Assembly: GCF_963666025.1 (NCBI RefSeq)
Contig: NZ_OY762552.1
Coordinates: 2,882,974 to 2,946,973, forward strand
Direction: 5' to 3'
Source: an uncultured Methanobacterium sp.
GTDB lineage: Archaea; Methanobacteriota; Methanobacteria; Methanobacteriales; Methanobacteriaceae
Length of the DNA: 64,000 nucleotides
Shown: piece after piece, positions 24,443 through 33,331 of the stretch
Numbering within the stretch: position 1 is the first letter of the stretch
Layout: every line of letters begins with the position of its first letter
Notes under the pieces: generated by a model
Database searches by the model: none
What the model was told of the DNA's origin: nothing
Seen by the model: only the letters and a program-made list of their open reading frames with translations
Program-made: the position numbers and the translations under genes

Positions 24443-25026
24443 AACTAACACTCCTACTGTTTTTATGATGGTTATATAGCAAATTCAGTACTTTTTTTTT
24501 AGAAAAATAATCTATTTTCAAACTGATTCAAATTATCTTTCAAACTGATTGAAATTATCTAATTTCTTTATCTACTTTGAACTTGCCGCTATTTATCTTT
24601 TTTTTCAATATTTTTCTCCCCGGGTATCTAAACATAACGGGTTTATTAAGGTGAATAAAGGTTAATATATTATATATGTCGATTTTTCACTTAATATTAA
24701 TCAATTCAACATATTATTCTTAATTTCATTTAAAACATACGTAAAATCATTAGCTGAAGAGAATCAGCTTGTTTATATGTGGTATTGACATAAAACTAAA
24801 TATAGTACAGTTAAGATATATTCAATTGATGGCATAGAGTAATAAATTAAAAATATAACCGAAATAACCTACGATAATATTTTAGGGGATAGTGCAATTA
24901 GATTTGAAGTAGTAATTTAAGGATAAGGGATTATTATTGCCTTTAGATGAGATTTAAATCAAATTTTGCTTTATAAACTTAAAGTATATTTATGGGGAAG
25001 AGCAATTTAATTGTGGAGAATTTAAC
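24443..25026. other. AT-rich intergenic region with divergent promoters
   Basis: About 580 bp separating dapL (minus) from the MurD-like gene (plus). It holds TATA-like strings (for example TTAATATATTATATATG near 24662-24678) and one direct repeat, CAAACTGATTNAAATTATCT, at about 24519-24559. No open frame or RNA gene was recognised. Confidence 0.5.
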
Positions 25027-26430
25027 ATGAAGTGTGTCGTAATAGGTGCAGGTAACGCTGGGCGACCAGCAGCCAGGATTTTAAATTATGCTGGTCACCA
25101 GGTTCAAATAACAGATGAAAAGGAAATGGAGGAATTCCCAGAGAGTGTGCAAAAAACTCTCCATAAAATGGCAGAAGAAGGTGTAGATCTACAATTGGGA
25201 TGGGATGACCCTACTAATATTGAAGATGTGGATGCAGTGTACATTTCTCCAAACATACCTAAAGATTCTCCAATCCGACATTACTTGATTGATAATGAAT
25301 TAAAATTAATTATAAATCAGGATATTGCTAAAATAATGGATACTGCCATAAATAGTGATGTAATTGGAGTAACCGGGACCTTGGGAAAAACCAGCACCAC
25401 TCATATAATCTCTGAAATCTTTGAAAGTGCCGGATACAATGTCTGGACCTGTTCATCCCTTTCTGGCAATTTACTCAGTGAAGTGATTGTGGATGGGATC
25501 ATCAATGGTGATCACCTTAAATGCGATATTGCGGTTTTAGAATTACCCCATGGTACTATTCGTCTTTTATCTGAGTTAAAACTTAAAGTGGGTTTAATAA
25601 CCAATATTTATTCGGACCATCTATCTGAGTTTGAAGGTTCCTTGGAAAAATATATCAATAGAAAGTTAATGATAGTCCCCTCCAGTGAAATGATAGTTGC
25701 TAGTTCCCAGTGCAGGGACAAACTCCCGGAGCTCAGTGTGTTATATTACTGCTCACAGAACAGTGATTGTGATGTTTCAGGTTACCTTAAAGAGGGGAAT
25801 ATTGGAATTAAATATAAATTAAAAGGGCGTGAAGGGGAATTTGAAACAGAATTCAACCTAAAAGGATATTACTTTGAAAACTCCCTTGCAGCTGCTACTG
25901 TTGCTTTAGCTTATGGTTTAAAAGAAGAATCCATCCAGAAAGGTTTAATGAAGTTTAAAGGAATTCCTGGACATTTAGAATACATTGGTAATTATTCGGA
26001 CCGTGAAATTCATTTCGATGCTGCTTTCGTCCCAGAAGGAATTATTTCTACTTTAAAACAGTTTTCACAGGAGAAAGAGTCTGATTTAATAATATTAATT
26101 GACAATCCTGACAGTACCAATCCCAGAGACAAGCTGGAAATAGGAAAAGTACTGGGAGAATATGCCCAGGTAATCATTGCCAGTGGATATAATGAAACCA
26201 CGGGTATTCTGGACATGAAATCCGCACATGAAGTACTGGAAGGAGCAAAAGATTCTGATGCACTTAAAATAGCCACTGAAGACATGGTTACTGCGGGTGA
26301 ATACGCTATTAAACATTCAAAACCTGGAGATATCATATTGCATATCGGTCCAGGTGCAATAACCAATTATGAAGATCTAAAATCAAAAATGATGAAGGGA
26401 ATAGAAGAGGGGTGCAAAAAATATTCTTAA
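25027..26430 (+). CDS. MurD-like Mur ligase family protein
   Basis: A 467-residue protein with the three-domain Mur ligase layout. The N-terminal Rossmann domain is VVIGAGNAGRPAARIL. The central ATPase has a P-loop VIGVTGTLGKTSTTHII and SDHLSEFEGSLEKY. The C-terminal domain starts near residue 320 and has LIILIDNPDSTNPRDK. The family joins amino acids to carboxylates with ATP. In methanogens, members act in pseudomurein peptide synthesis or in coenzyme F430 synthesis (CfbE). The N-terminal sequence looks more MurD-like than CfbE-like, but I cannot settle this. GGAG precedes the ATG. Not clustered with other cell-wall genes. Confidence 0.78.
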   Translation: MKCVVIGAGNAGRPAARILNYAGHQVQITDEKEMEEFPESVQKTLHKMAEEGVDLQLGWDDPTNIEDVDAVYISPNIPKDSPIRHYLIDNELKLIINQDIAKIMDTAINSDVIGVTGTLGKTSTTHIISEIFESAGYNVWTCSSLSGNLLSEVIVDGIINGDHLKCDIAVLELPHGTIRLLSELKLKVGLITNIYSDHLSEFEGSLEKYINRKLMIVPSSEMIVASSQCRDKLPELSVLYYCSQNSDCDVSGYLKEGNIGIKYKLKGREGEFETEFNLKGYYFENSLAAATVALAYGLKEESIQKGLMKFKGIPGHLEYIGNYSDREIHFDAAFVPEGIISTLKQFSQEKESDLIILIDNPDSTNPRDKLEIGKVLGEYAQVIIASGYNETTGILDMKSAHEVLEGAKDSDALKIATEDMVTAGEYAIKHSKPGDIILHIGPGAITNYEDLKSKMMKGIEEGCKKYS

Positions 26431-26782
26431 AATAGGAGATATAGGTTTTTCTTGGCCCAAATGTTCATCTCAAAGGTTCCTTTTTTAATAAACATTTTTT
26501 TATTCTTTCCCTATTCTTATAGAATTCTTGAAAAATGTTAAGAACCAAATTTAACAATTAAATTATTATTATAGAGTTAATAAAGTTTTTAAGGAGTATT
26601 AATGGTTTTTTAGATTTAACACGATTTTTTCATAATTACTCCTCCCTATTTGGCAATAGTTTGAGTGATAAAAAATGGTGGAATAATGTGTCTTTGGAAA
26701 AGAATTATTTAGATGAAAAAACATGATTTTAAAAAACATGATTAAAAAGGTCTTCTAGAAGTTTTCATACAGGTGTAAAAAA
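26431..26782. other. Intergenic region, no gene seen
   Basis: About 350 bp of AT-rich sequence with T-runs just after the MurD-like gene (TTTTTT at 26478-26496), likely its terminator, and then the presumed promoter of the next gene. No open frame or structured RNA is evident. Confidence 0.45.
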
Positions 26783-28147
26783 ATGGGATATTTGATATGT
26801 CAAGAATGTGGTGGCTATTATAAACTTGAAAAAGGCGAATCAAAAGAAGATTTCGTCTCTTGTGAATGTTATGGTTCTTTAACATACGTTGAGTATATTG
26901 ATGACTATTTACATGAAAATAATAAGTCTAATAAAGATTTTCCTGAAAATACTCAGATTAAATCAAGTAATAGTCAATCTGCTAACGATGTTAAACCTAA
27001 TAATTTATTGCATAATTCTGATTCCACTTCTGAGGATGTTTTTGAAGGTGTAATCCCTCAAAAAAAAGAAATATTTGAATCCTCAGGTTTTTCATATTTC
27101 AGGGGTTCTGAAGAGAGTTCATCTGTAAAAAATAGAGCTTATTACCGGAAAATTAGTTCTAAAAATATAAAGCCTGATATAAAAAAATTAAAGCTTATTA
27201 AAGATGTTAACGGCATTATTGAAGCCCTAAGTTACAATGATCCAGAGGTTAAACTTGAATCTGTCCAGGCACTGGGTGCTATGGGTGATGAAAGGGCTTT
27301 GAAACATCTGGATAAATTAAAGAACGAAGAAAAGGGTATCCTAAAAACTTATGCTGAAAATGCAATTTCTCACATAGAATCCAAAAATAAAGGATTTAAA
27401 TCCAAAAACCGTGCTTATTACCAAAAAGAGTATAATAAAGAAACTGCTAGAAAATCTGATGAAAATAAACAGAATGATCGAATTAGTAATCCTATTGATC
27501 AAACTATAAACAACATTAAGGAAAGAACATCAATTAAAACTCCCAAAACATCCAATGATTCTCATCACGAGGATATAAAACGTGTTGTGAAGGGTAGTGC
27601 TGGTGAAAAAGGCACAATATCTGAGGATAAAATTGCGCAGACTCAAGATATTCCTGAATCTAAAAATATTTTCAGGACCAATAATCCTCCTGGGGCTAAT
27701 GATACCTCTAGGGTTAAGGATACCTCTAGGGTTAAGGATACTTCTAGGATTAAGGGTGCTTCTGGGGCTAAAGATATTTCTAGGACTAAGGATACTTCTA
27801 GGACTAAGGCTGCTTCTAGGACTAAGGATACTTCTAGGACTAAGGCTGTTTCTGGGGCTAAAGATACTTCTGGGATTAAGGATGGTCCTACGCTTAAAGA
27901 TGTTTCAGCGACAAAAGATATTCCTGAGACTGGAACTGGAAATATGAATATTCAAATGACTAAAGGGCTTCCTGGAAAAACGGATAATGTTAATAAAATC
28001 AATGAAACTGAAGGAATAAATGATGATGATAACTATTTCATACAGTTTTTAGGTATCAAAAACACTGATAAACCGTTGATAGGCTTTATTTTTCTTTTCA
28101 TCGTATTTTTAGGAATGGGAGTAGTTCTCACTATGGGCTACAAGTGA
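26783..28147 (+). CDS. Zinc-ribbon / HEAT-repeat protein with 6-residue repeat stalk and C-terminal membrane helix
   Basis: A 454-residue protein of unknown function with four parts. Residues 1-35 form a zinc-ribbon-like unit, CQECGGYYKLEKGE with Cys6, Cys9, Cys27 and Cys29, also found at the C-terminus of the protein at 43.8 kb. Residues about 133-195 hold a HEAT-like helical pair (YNDPEVKLESVQALGAMGDE). Residues 307-378 are 12 tandem hexamers of the type DTSRTK. Residues about 428-452 form a membrane helix (IGFIFLFIVFLGMGVVLTMG). AGGTG precedes the ATG. The basic stalk would stay cytoplasmic by the positive-inside rule, which suggests a tail-anchored scaffold. Confidence 0.7.
   Translation: MGYLICQECGGYYKLEKGESKEDFVSCECYGSLTYVEYIDDYLHENNKSNKDFPENTQIKSSNSQSANDVKPNNLLHNSDSTSEDVFEGVIPQKKEIFESSGFSYFRGSEESSSVKNRAYYRKISSKNIKPDIKKLKLIKDVNGIIEALSYNDPEVKLESVQALGAMGDERALKHLDKLKNEEKGILKTYAENAISHIESKNKGFKSKNRAYYQKEYNKETARKSDENKQNDRISNPIDQTINNIKERTSIKTPKTSNDSHHEDIKRVVKGSAGEKGTISEDKIAQTQDIPESKNIFRTNNPPGANDTSRVKDTSRVKDTSRIKGASGAKDISRTKDTSRTKAASRTKDTSRTKAVSGAKDTSGIKDGPTLKDVSATKDIPETGTGNMNIQMTKGLPGKTDNVNKINETEGINDDDNYFIQFLGIKNTDKPLIGFIFLFIVFLGMGVVLTMGYK
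27701..27916 (+). repeat. Twelve tandem 18-bp units inside a coding region
   Basis: In-frame 18-bp units encode DTSRVK, DTSRIK, GASGAK, DISRTK, DTSRTK and AASRTK variants. Neighbouring units are more alike than distant ones, as expected from slippage. The unit length equals that of the array at 482-607, but the sequences are unrelated. Confidence 0.92.
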
Positions 28148-28178
28148 GTATGCTACTGTTTTATTTTGAAACAGGACT

Positions 28179-28289
28179 ATCTAGGATTGAAACTTAACTA
28201 TTTTGGAGTGTAACATCAGTATCTGGGATTGAAACTTAACTATCTTAGATTGTAACATCATTATCGGATTTAACATAACTATCTTGGAG
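28179..28289. repeat. Imperfect 42-bp tandem repeat, about 2.6 copies
   Basis: Copies at 28179-28220 and 28221-28262 share most positions, including GATTGAAACTTAACTAT and TGTAACATCA. A third, partial, degenerate copy runs 28263-28289. It sits between convergent genes. The GATTGAAAC string recalls CRISPR repeats, but there are no spacers or cas genes. Confidence 0.75.
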
Positions 28290-28331
28290 AAATAAATCTT
28301 TCACATTTTGATTGAGGAGTTTAGAGCGATC

Positions 28332-29822
28332 TTATTTACTAAGGCTGGGATAAACCACATCAATCCCATCCTCCTTGAGTTTTAGGAATTTATTTTTATT
28401 TGTGGTATGGACTGGATATAACTTTTCTGGATTTATTTCGCGTATCATGTCCAGAATCTCTTTCCCGTTGGCGTGCCCAGATGCATGGAAGCATTTATTT
28501 TTCAGGGGTAAGTTGAATAACTTCAGCCATTCTCGAACCTTCCTCTCATTTATTTCCATCTGTTCATCAAAGGGTTCGGTGCTTGACTTGATATATATAC
28601 CATCTGCGGGTTTTATATCAATAAGCTCTTTTAGCTCAAAAAAGTCACAGCGGAATATGTACTCCTCTGGATCTTTTTGGAGGTCCTGGTAAGTTAGGAC
28701 ATTATCCCTTTCCAGTAATTCCCTTTCCCATTTCTTGTAGTCCCTGAGGCACTGTGCAGAATCAATATCACTGGCACACAACCATTCATCCTCCACACAG
28801 GCAAAACTATCCTCACCCAGAAGACCCCAGCCCTTACGGGGTTTGTAAATCATAACCTCCGATAAATCAGGATACTCGTTACTGATTTCGTTGAATAACT
28901 TCAAAATATAAGCCTGCTTAAGACTAATCACCAGCTTCCGTCCAGTATCCTCCGCAACTTTATAAAAAGTTAAAAGACGGTCCAGATCCCGTACAGGGTA
29001 GTTAACCACCACCAGACCTTTACATCTTTCTACAGTATCAACCGCGCGCTTTTCAATGTCAATCTCACTGATATTCCGCTCACTATCGATTCGGGTACCC
29101 TCACTGATCATGATGGTTGGTTTGGCTTTCTTGGCTTCTTTAATGAATTTGCGGGTGAGTTCTGGATGTCTCCCATGGAAACGAAGGTCACCAGTGTAGA
29201 CAATGGTTTCGTCCTGATTTTTGCAAATAAATGCCGATGCACCAGGCAGTGAATGGTCAACCGGTGCAGATTTAATACTAAAGTCTCCAATTTCAAACTT
29301 TTTGTAGGGATCCATAATGTGGATGTCACGGTCAACTATATTGGCCCGGGACCGCATGTAACCATCGCCACGTTTTTTCGGTTCTAGATAAAAGGATTTT
29401 TTTAAATGGAGATACTCAGAAAATGATGCTGCACCAGTTTCTTCCAGGGCCCTTAGAATAAGGTGCGATTCCTTGGTTAAGTAAATGGGAATATCCTCCC
29501 GTAAATGATGGACGTAAGCCACGTGGTCCACGTGGGAGTGGCTGATGAGAACTCCATCTACTGAGGGTTTATCTGGGTAGGGGAGGCCAACGTGCCGGAG
29601 GTAATCCTCCCGATAAATGCCTTTTATATAGGGTAAGAGGCCCAGTTCTACAAAGTCACAGATTCCATTGGCTTTTCGTGGTTGCAGGAATTCAGATAAG
29701 TAATCGTTAGCATGTGAAAATCCCATTCCAAAATCAAAGAAGAAAGAACTTTCATTACCCTGGACTCGGATCTTATTTCCCCCAATTTCATCCACGCCGC
29801 CAAAAAAATCAATACTGGTCAA
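28332..29822 (-). CDS. RNase J-like beta-CASP metallo-beta-lactamase nuclease
   Basis: A 496-residue MBL-fold protein. Zinc motifs are HSHVDHVAYV (HxHxDH), APVDHSLPGA and YTGDLRFHG. The beta-CASP part has TIMISEGTRI and a C-terminal HASGHANGKEIL then LYPVHTTN, the pattern of RNase J/aCPSF-type enzymes. No KH domain is present, so RNase J is the better match than aCPSF1. It probably acts as a 5'-3' exoribonuclease. Compared with standard archaeal RNase J it lacks the usual start and carries an inserted segment near residues 320-380, so it may be a divergent paralog. TTG start with GAGAGGT upstream. Confidence 0.78.
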   Translation of the reverse strand: MTSIDFFGGVDEIGGNKIRVQGNESSFFFDFGMGFSHANDYLSEFLQPRKANGICDFVELGLLPYIKGIYREDYLRHVGLPYPDKPSVDGVLISHSHVDHVAYVHHLREDIPIYLTKESHLILRALEETGAASFSEYLHLKKSFYLEPKKRGDGYMRSRANIVDRDIHIMDPYKKFEIGDFSIKSAPVDHSLPGASAFICKNQDETIVYTGDLRFHGRHPELTRKFIKEAKKAKPTIMISEGTRIDSERNISEIDIEKRAVDTVERCKGLVVVNYPVRDLDRLLTFYKVAEDTGRKLVISLKQAYILKLFNEISNEYPDLSEVMIYKPRKGWGLLGEDSFACVEDEWLCASDIDSAQCLRDYKKWERELLERDNVLTYQDLQKDPEEYIFRCDFFELKELIDIKPADGIYIKSSTEPFDEQMEINERKVREWLKLFNLPLKNKCFHASGHANGKEILDMIREINPEKLYPVHTTNKNKFLKLKEDGIDVVYPSLSK

Positions 29823-30325
29823 AGGATACCTCTCCTTTTTTTCAATCGGTTATATCTTTAAGAATTTCTAATTTTTATTAATTATTACCTAAATATATTA
29901 ATATTCATAATTTTATTATTAATTTTATTCTGTTACACAAAATTACTTTGATATCATTTAATTTTTGGAACATGTTTCTGTGATTTTTTAAATTTATACA
30001 CTTTAATCTATTTCTTCTTTTTATTCTTCTTAATGGTTCTGTAAAAGAATTTTCCTTGATAAAATAATTTTTATTGGATATTTCATTTAATAACTCTAAA
30101 CTCGATTCTTATTTTTGAATGTAATCCATAGGATCTTATTTAAAATAAAATAATGCTATTAATTAAATCCATTAAAGATAAATTACTAGAATTATGATAA
30201 CTATTAAAAAATAACTACTAAAAATATATTCACTAGTGTGTATTAGATCATGGGTTGTCATTCCATCAAATCATAGAAATTATCATTCATATCCCGGTTT
30301 GTTGAGTATTTGAGGTTGGAGTTTT
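29823..30325. other. AT-rich intergenic region with divergent promoters
   Basis: About 500 bp between the RNase J-like gene (minus) and the YhaM-like gene (plus). It is strongly AT-rich with many ATTA/TAAT strings. I see no open frame, hairpin or RNA gene. Confidence 0.45.
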
Positions 30326-31240
30326 ATGTTAAAAAAAGAAGAGGATTTCATTGAAAAATTAAGCAGCGTAAGAAGGATCAGCACTTCATTTGTTATTGCC
30401 AGTGCAACTATCAAAACAGCCAGAAATGGGAAGGATTACCTTGAATTTAGTTTAACTGATAAAACTGGTGAAATAACAGCCAGGATGTTTCCCAATAGGG
30501 ATGCCCATGAAATTTTTGAAAGTATTAATCAGAAAAATATCTACGCAATAACTGGTAATGTTGATGAGTTCCCTCGCAATTCCCAGAACTTCAGCATCAA
30601 AATTGATAGTTTGAAGGAACTGGATGAAGAAGAGTACCATCTTGATGACTTCATCAGGACCTCTGATAAAGACCAAAAAGAACTTATTGATGAAATTAAC
30701 AGCACCATTAAAAATATAGACAACATCCACTTTAAAAATCTCCTCAAGGCATTCTTCTGTGACCCTGATTTTGTACAAGAATTTTCCACTGCGCCATCTG
30801 CAAAAATTTATCATCATAATTATGTGGGAGGGTTATTAGAGCACACCGTGGAAGTGTTAGAGTTGTGTAAAACCGCATGCCATATTTTCCCCGAGATGGA
30901 CTCCGATTTACTCTACACCGGGGCAATACTGCATGATGTGGGTAAGTTAAAGGCTTATGACTATGATCTGATAAGCATTGACATTTCCAGTGAAGGAAAA
31001 ATGTTAGATCATCTTTTCATATCTGCTGACATGGTTAAGGAAAAAATAAATTCTCTGGATGTGGAAATGCCTGGAAATCTTCAAACTCAGCTTTTACACC
31101 TGGTACTAAGTCATCACGGTGAAGTTCGTAATGGTTGGGGTTCTCCTGTTGATCCTAAAACTCCTGAGGCAGTAGCGCTGCACCATGCCGACAACTTAGA
31201 TGCCAAGGTTAAGGGATTAATCCAAAAATTAAAGGGTTAA
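30326..31240 (+). CDS. YhaM-like 3'-5' exoribonuclease (OB-fold plus HD domain)
   Basis: A 304-residue protein. The N-terminal OB-fold (about residues 15-100) binds nucleic acid: ARNGKDYLEFSLTDKTGEIT. The HD domain has HHNYVGGLLEHTVEVLELC, the HD pair in GAILHDVGKLKAYDY and VLSHHGEVRNGWGSP. Order, length and motifs match bacterial YhaM (CBF1) exonucleases. TTGGAG lies upstream of the ATG. Together with the RNase J-like gene divergently placed just upstream, this suggests an RNA-decay pair. Confidence 0.85.
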   Translation: MLKKEEDFIEKLSSVRRISTSFVIASATIKTARNGKDYLEFSLTDKTGEITARMFPNRDAHEIFESINQKNIYAITGNVDEFPRNSQNFSIKIDSLKELDEEEYHLDDFIRTSDKDQKELIDEINSTIKNIDNIHFKNLLKAFFCDPDFVQEFSTAPSAKIYHHNYVGGLLEHTVEVLELCKTACHIFPEMDSDLLYTGAILHDVGKLKAYDYDLISIDISSEGKMLDHLFISADMVKEKINSLDVEMPGNLQTQLLHLVLSHHGEVRNGWGSPVDPKTPEAVALHHADNLDAKVKGLIQKLKG

Positions 31241-31442
31241 TTGAATTTGAATGATAATTTGAATGATTTATAAATTTGAAAGATTTATAATTTATATTAA
31301 CCATTTACATGTTCAATAATAATCGTAACATAAATTTGAGGCAACTCTTGATTAAATAATGTAAACTCTTGATTAAATAGATTTAAGAATTACTATTAAA
31401 AGTATTACATCTAAAAAGTAATACCGTAAAGGGGATGTAATA

Positions 31443-31604
31443 ATGGGTATGGATGATATCGACAAAGAATTAAAGAACTATCAGAAAGCTATGGATGATG
31501 ATAAGAAAAAAACAAGCCGTTTAAACTGGGCATTGTTTTTAGTTCTGATCATAATGATCATTGTATTTGTATACTCATTGTGGCGTTATCAAACTTTAAA
31601 CTGA
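31443..31604 (+). CDS. Small single-helix membrane protein (53 residues)
   Basis: The start MGMDDIDKELKNYQKAMDDD is acidic and helical, and the rest is one transmembrane helix (WALFLVLIIMIIVFVYSLW) with a short tail. AAGGGGATG stands about 6 nt before the ATG, and the coding region is clean despite AT-rich flanks. It is too short for most gene finders. Function unknown; N-in topology is likely from the Lys-rich stretch before the helix. Confidence 0.7.
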   Translation: MGMDDIDKELKNYQKAMDDDKKKTSRLNWALFLVLIIMIIVFVYSLWRYQTLN

Positions 31605-31681
31605 TTGATATTTAATTATTTAAAAAAATTGAATAATTTAAAAAATTAAAAAAAATGTTTTGATGTCGTAAAAATTGAGCA

Positions 31682-31897
31682 TTAAAATTCAATTTTCTTT
31701 ACTTCTTGCTTTAACTTCCGGTCTTTGCAGTATTCAAATACATGTCCACATTCACTGCAGAGTATTACTCCCACATTACCATCAGGGATATGTGGAATAT
31801 AACAGGTGTCAACCGAGGTTTTTTTCTTTGTCTGGGAAACCGTCTTATCTTTGCAACCACATACTGGACAGGCCTGGTTAAGTTCTTCTGATTTCAT
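31682..31897 (-). CDS. Small zinc-ribbon protein
   Basis: A 71-residue protein with two cysteine pairs, CPVCGCKDK and CSECGHVFEYC, placed as in a zinc ribbon with a 30-residue loop. GGGAGG precedes the ATG at correct spacing. Upstream lie a 9-bp inverted repeat (31950-31981) and a GGTTCG operator-like array (32087-32130), so expression may be regulated. Target unknown; such proteins often bind nucleic acid. Confidence 0.8.
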   Translation of the reverse strand: MKSEELNQACPVCGCKDKTVSQTKKKTSVDTCYIPHIPDGNVGVILCSECGHVFEYCKDRKLKQEVKKIEF

Positions 31898-31949
31898 TTG
31901 ATTCCTCCCTTACTTACTATGGGTTTTCATAATCCTTTTCACTTTGAGA

Positions 31950-31981
31950 GATTATAACATATTACTTTCCTGGTTATAATC
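31950..31981. promoter_or_regulatory. Inverted repeat GATTATAAC / GTTATAATC in leader
   Basis: A perfect 9-bp inverted repeat with a 14-nt loop, followed on the plus strand by seven T (31982-31988). On the minus strand it lies about 55 bp upstream of the zinc-ribbon gene and could be an operator or leader hairpin. On the plus strand it could end transcripts coming from the left. Confidence 0.55.
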
Positions 31982-32086
31982 TTTTTTTAATTTAGTTAAT
32001 TCGAGGTCTATGTGTCCACAGAAATTATTGTATCTTTAGAATTATCCCTTTTTGATCTGGATAATAACTCTGAATTTTTCACTGAT

Positions 32087-32140
32087 ATTGGTTCGTGCAT
32101 TCTCGAACGTATGGTATTATGCGAACCAATGTATATAAAG
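32087..32140 (-). promoter_or_regulatory. Promoter with GGTTCG inverted-repeat operator candidate
   Basis: ATTGGTTCG (32087-32095) and CGAACCAAT (32122-32130) form a perfect 9-bp inverted repeat, with a third half-site CGAAC at 32104-32108 between them. A TATA-like CTTTATATAC reads on the minus strand directly upstream (32131-32140), so the repeats would cover the transcription start of a leader towards the zinc-ribbon gene. Repressor-operator layout is inferred. Confidence 0.55.
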
Positions 32141-32275
32141 TTTTTCATTAGTTGAATTTGTTGATACTCAAATAGTGATAATTTTTTAACAGTTAATAAT
32201 CTTTAAATGTTGAACCAATTATTTTTAGATGTTTTAATATAATCTTTAGTTGTTGTACCAATCTAACAGTTTTAG

Positions 32276-33325
32276 TTAACAACCAGTATTTTTTCGTTTG
32301 GATGCAACTGAATCGGCTACAACACACAGAATTTCAAACATCATAAAAGCACAGGTCATTGCAGTGACACCGTTAGCCCCGTCTAAAGGAGGGGATAACT
32401 CCATAACATCACCGCCCACTAAGTTTGCTCCCTGAAGTCCTCTAATTATCTGTTGCATTTCAAATGTGGTCAAACCTCCAGGCGTGGGTATTTCAGTTGC
32501 CGGTGCATAAGCAGGATCCAGTGCATCAATATCAATAGTTATATAGGTGGGGCCCTTACCAATCACCTGTCTAACCTCGTCAATAACATTTAAAACACTC
32601 ATCTGACGAAATTCTTCAATATGTAATACTCTCATGCCCGTTTCATAAGAAAAATCCCATAACGGTTCCATGGAACCTCGAATACCTATCTGAACCGTTC
32701 TCAGGGGATCCAACACTCCTTCCTCAACTGCATGATACAGGATACTACCACTGAAATTTTGACCACCGTTAATGGCCCGGGCAGTATCACAGTGGGCATC
32801 GAAATGCACCAGGCCCACTGGTTTTTCTTCTCCAAGGGCCTTTAATATTGGATAAGTTCCGGAGTGATCACCACCCGCAGTAATGGGGTGGGCACCATCA
32901 TCCCAGATCTCTTTAAAAAATTCTTCAGTATCCCGGTTAATTTCATCAATGGAATATGAATTCTTTAAAGGGACATCCCCCACATCAGCCACTTTGCAGA
33001 TGTCAAAGGGTATAATTCCATTGGAATGATTCATATAACCCCCAGTATAACTTGATTTATCCATTATGGCTCGTGGCCCCATACGAGCACCTGGAACTCC
33101 AGATGCCAGATCAACCGGGTATCCGGCCAGGGCAATATCAATTTCACTGAAATATGGGCAGGATTTAGTGCGCCAGAAAGTGGGAATACCCGAGTAAACT
33201 GGTGCAAACATCTGCTCATTACCATTTTCATACATTTTCTGGACAAAACTACGATACTTTTCATTACTGTAAATATCAATATGATTGGAAAGCTTTAATT
33301 GTTCATTATTGATATTTTTTTCCAT
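32276..33325 (-). CDS. speB: Agmatinase (arginase/ureohydrolase family)
   Basis: A 349-residue Mn-dependent ureohydrolase that would convert agmatine to putrescine and urea. Metal ligands are in GGDHSGTYPI, HFDAHCDT and TIDIDALDPAYAPATE. TPGGLTTFEM is family-typical. A GTG at 33331 is in frame, but GGAG (33335-33338) is 7 nt from ATG 33325. The N-terminus has about 50 extra residues compared with short archaeal SpeB. Monocistronic; the matching arginine decarboxylase is not in the window. Guanidinobutyrase or another ureohydrolase activity is possible. Confidence 0.88.
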   Translation of the reverse strand: MEKNINNEQLKLSNHIDIYSNEKYRSFVQKMYENGNEQMFAPVYSGIPTFWRTKSCPYFSEIDIALAGYPVDLASGVPGARMGPRAIMDKSSYTGGYMNHSNGIIPFDICKVADVGDVPLKNSYSIDEINRDTEEFFKEIWDDGAHPITAGGDHSGTYPILKALGEEKPVGLVHFDAHCDTARAINGGQNFSGSILYHAVEEGVLDPLRTVQIGIRGSMEPLWDFSYETGMRVLHIEEFRQMSVLNVIDEVRQVIGKGPTYITIDIDALDPAYAPATEIPTPGGLTTFEMQQIIRGLQGANLVGGDVMELSPPLDGANGVTAMTCAFMMFEILCVVADSVASKRKNTGC

Positions 33326-33331
33326 GTTCAC

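Noticed and set aside
27597..27947. Leu/Gly/Ile-rich frame overlapping the hexamer-repeat region as a separate membrane protein
   Set aside because: It is the alternate-frame shadow of the 18-bp repeats; the main frame has the ribosome site, domains and terminal helix.
28179..28289. GATTGAAAC-containing repeats as a CRISPR array
   Set aside because: The copies are contiguous at 42 bp with no spacers, only two are good, and no cas gene is in the window.
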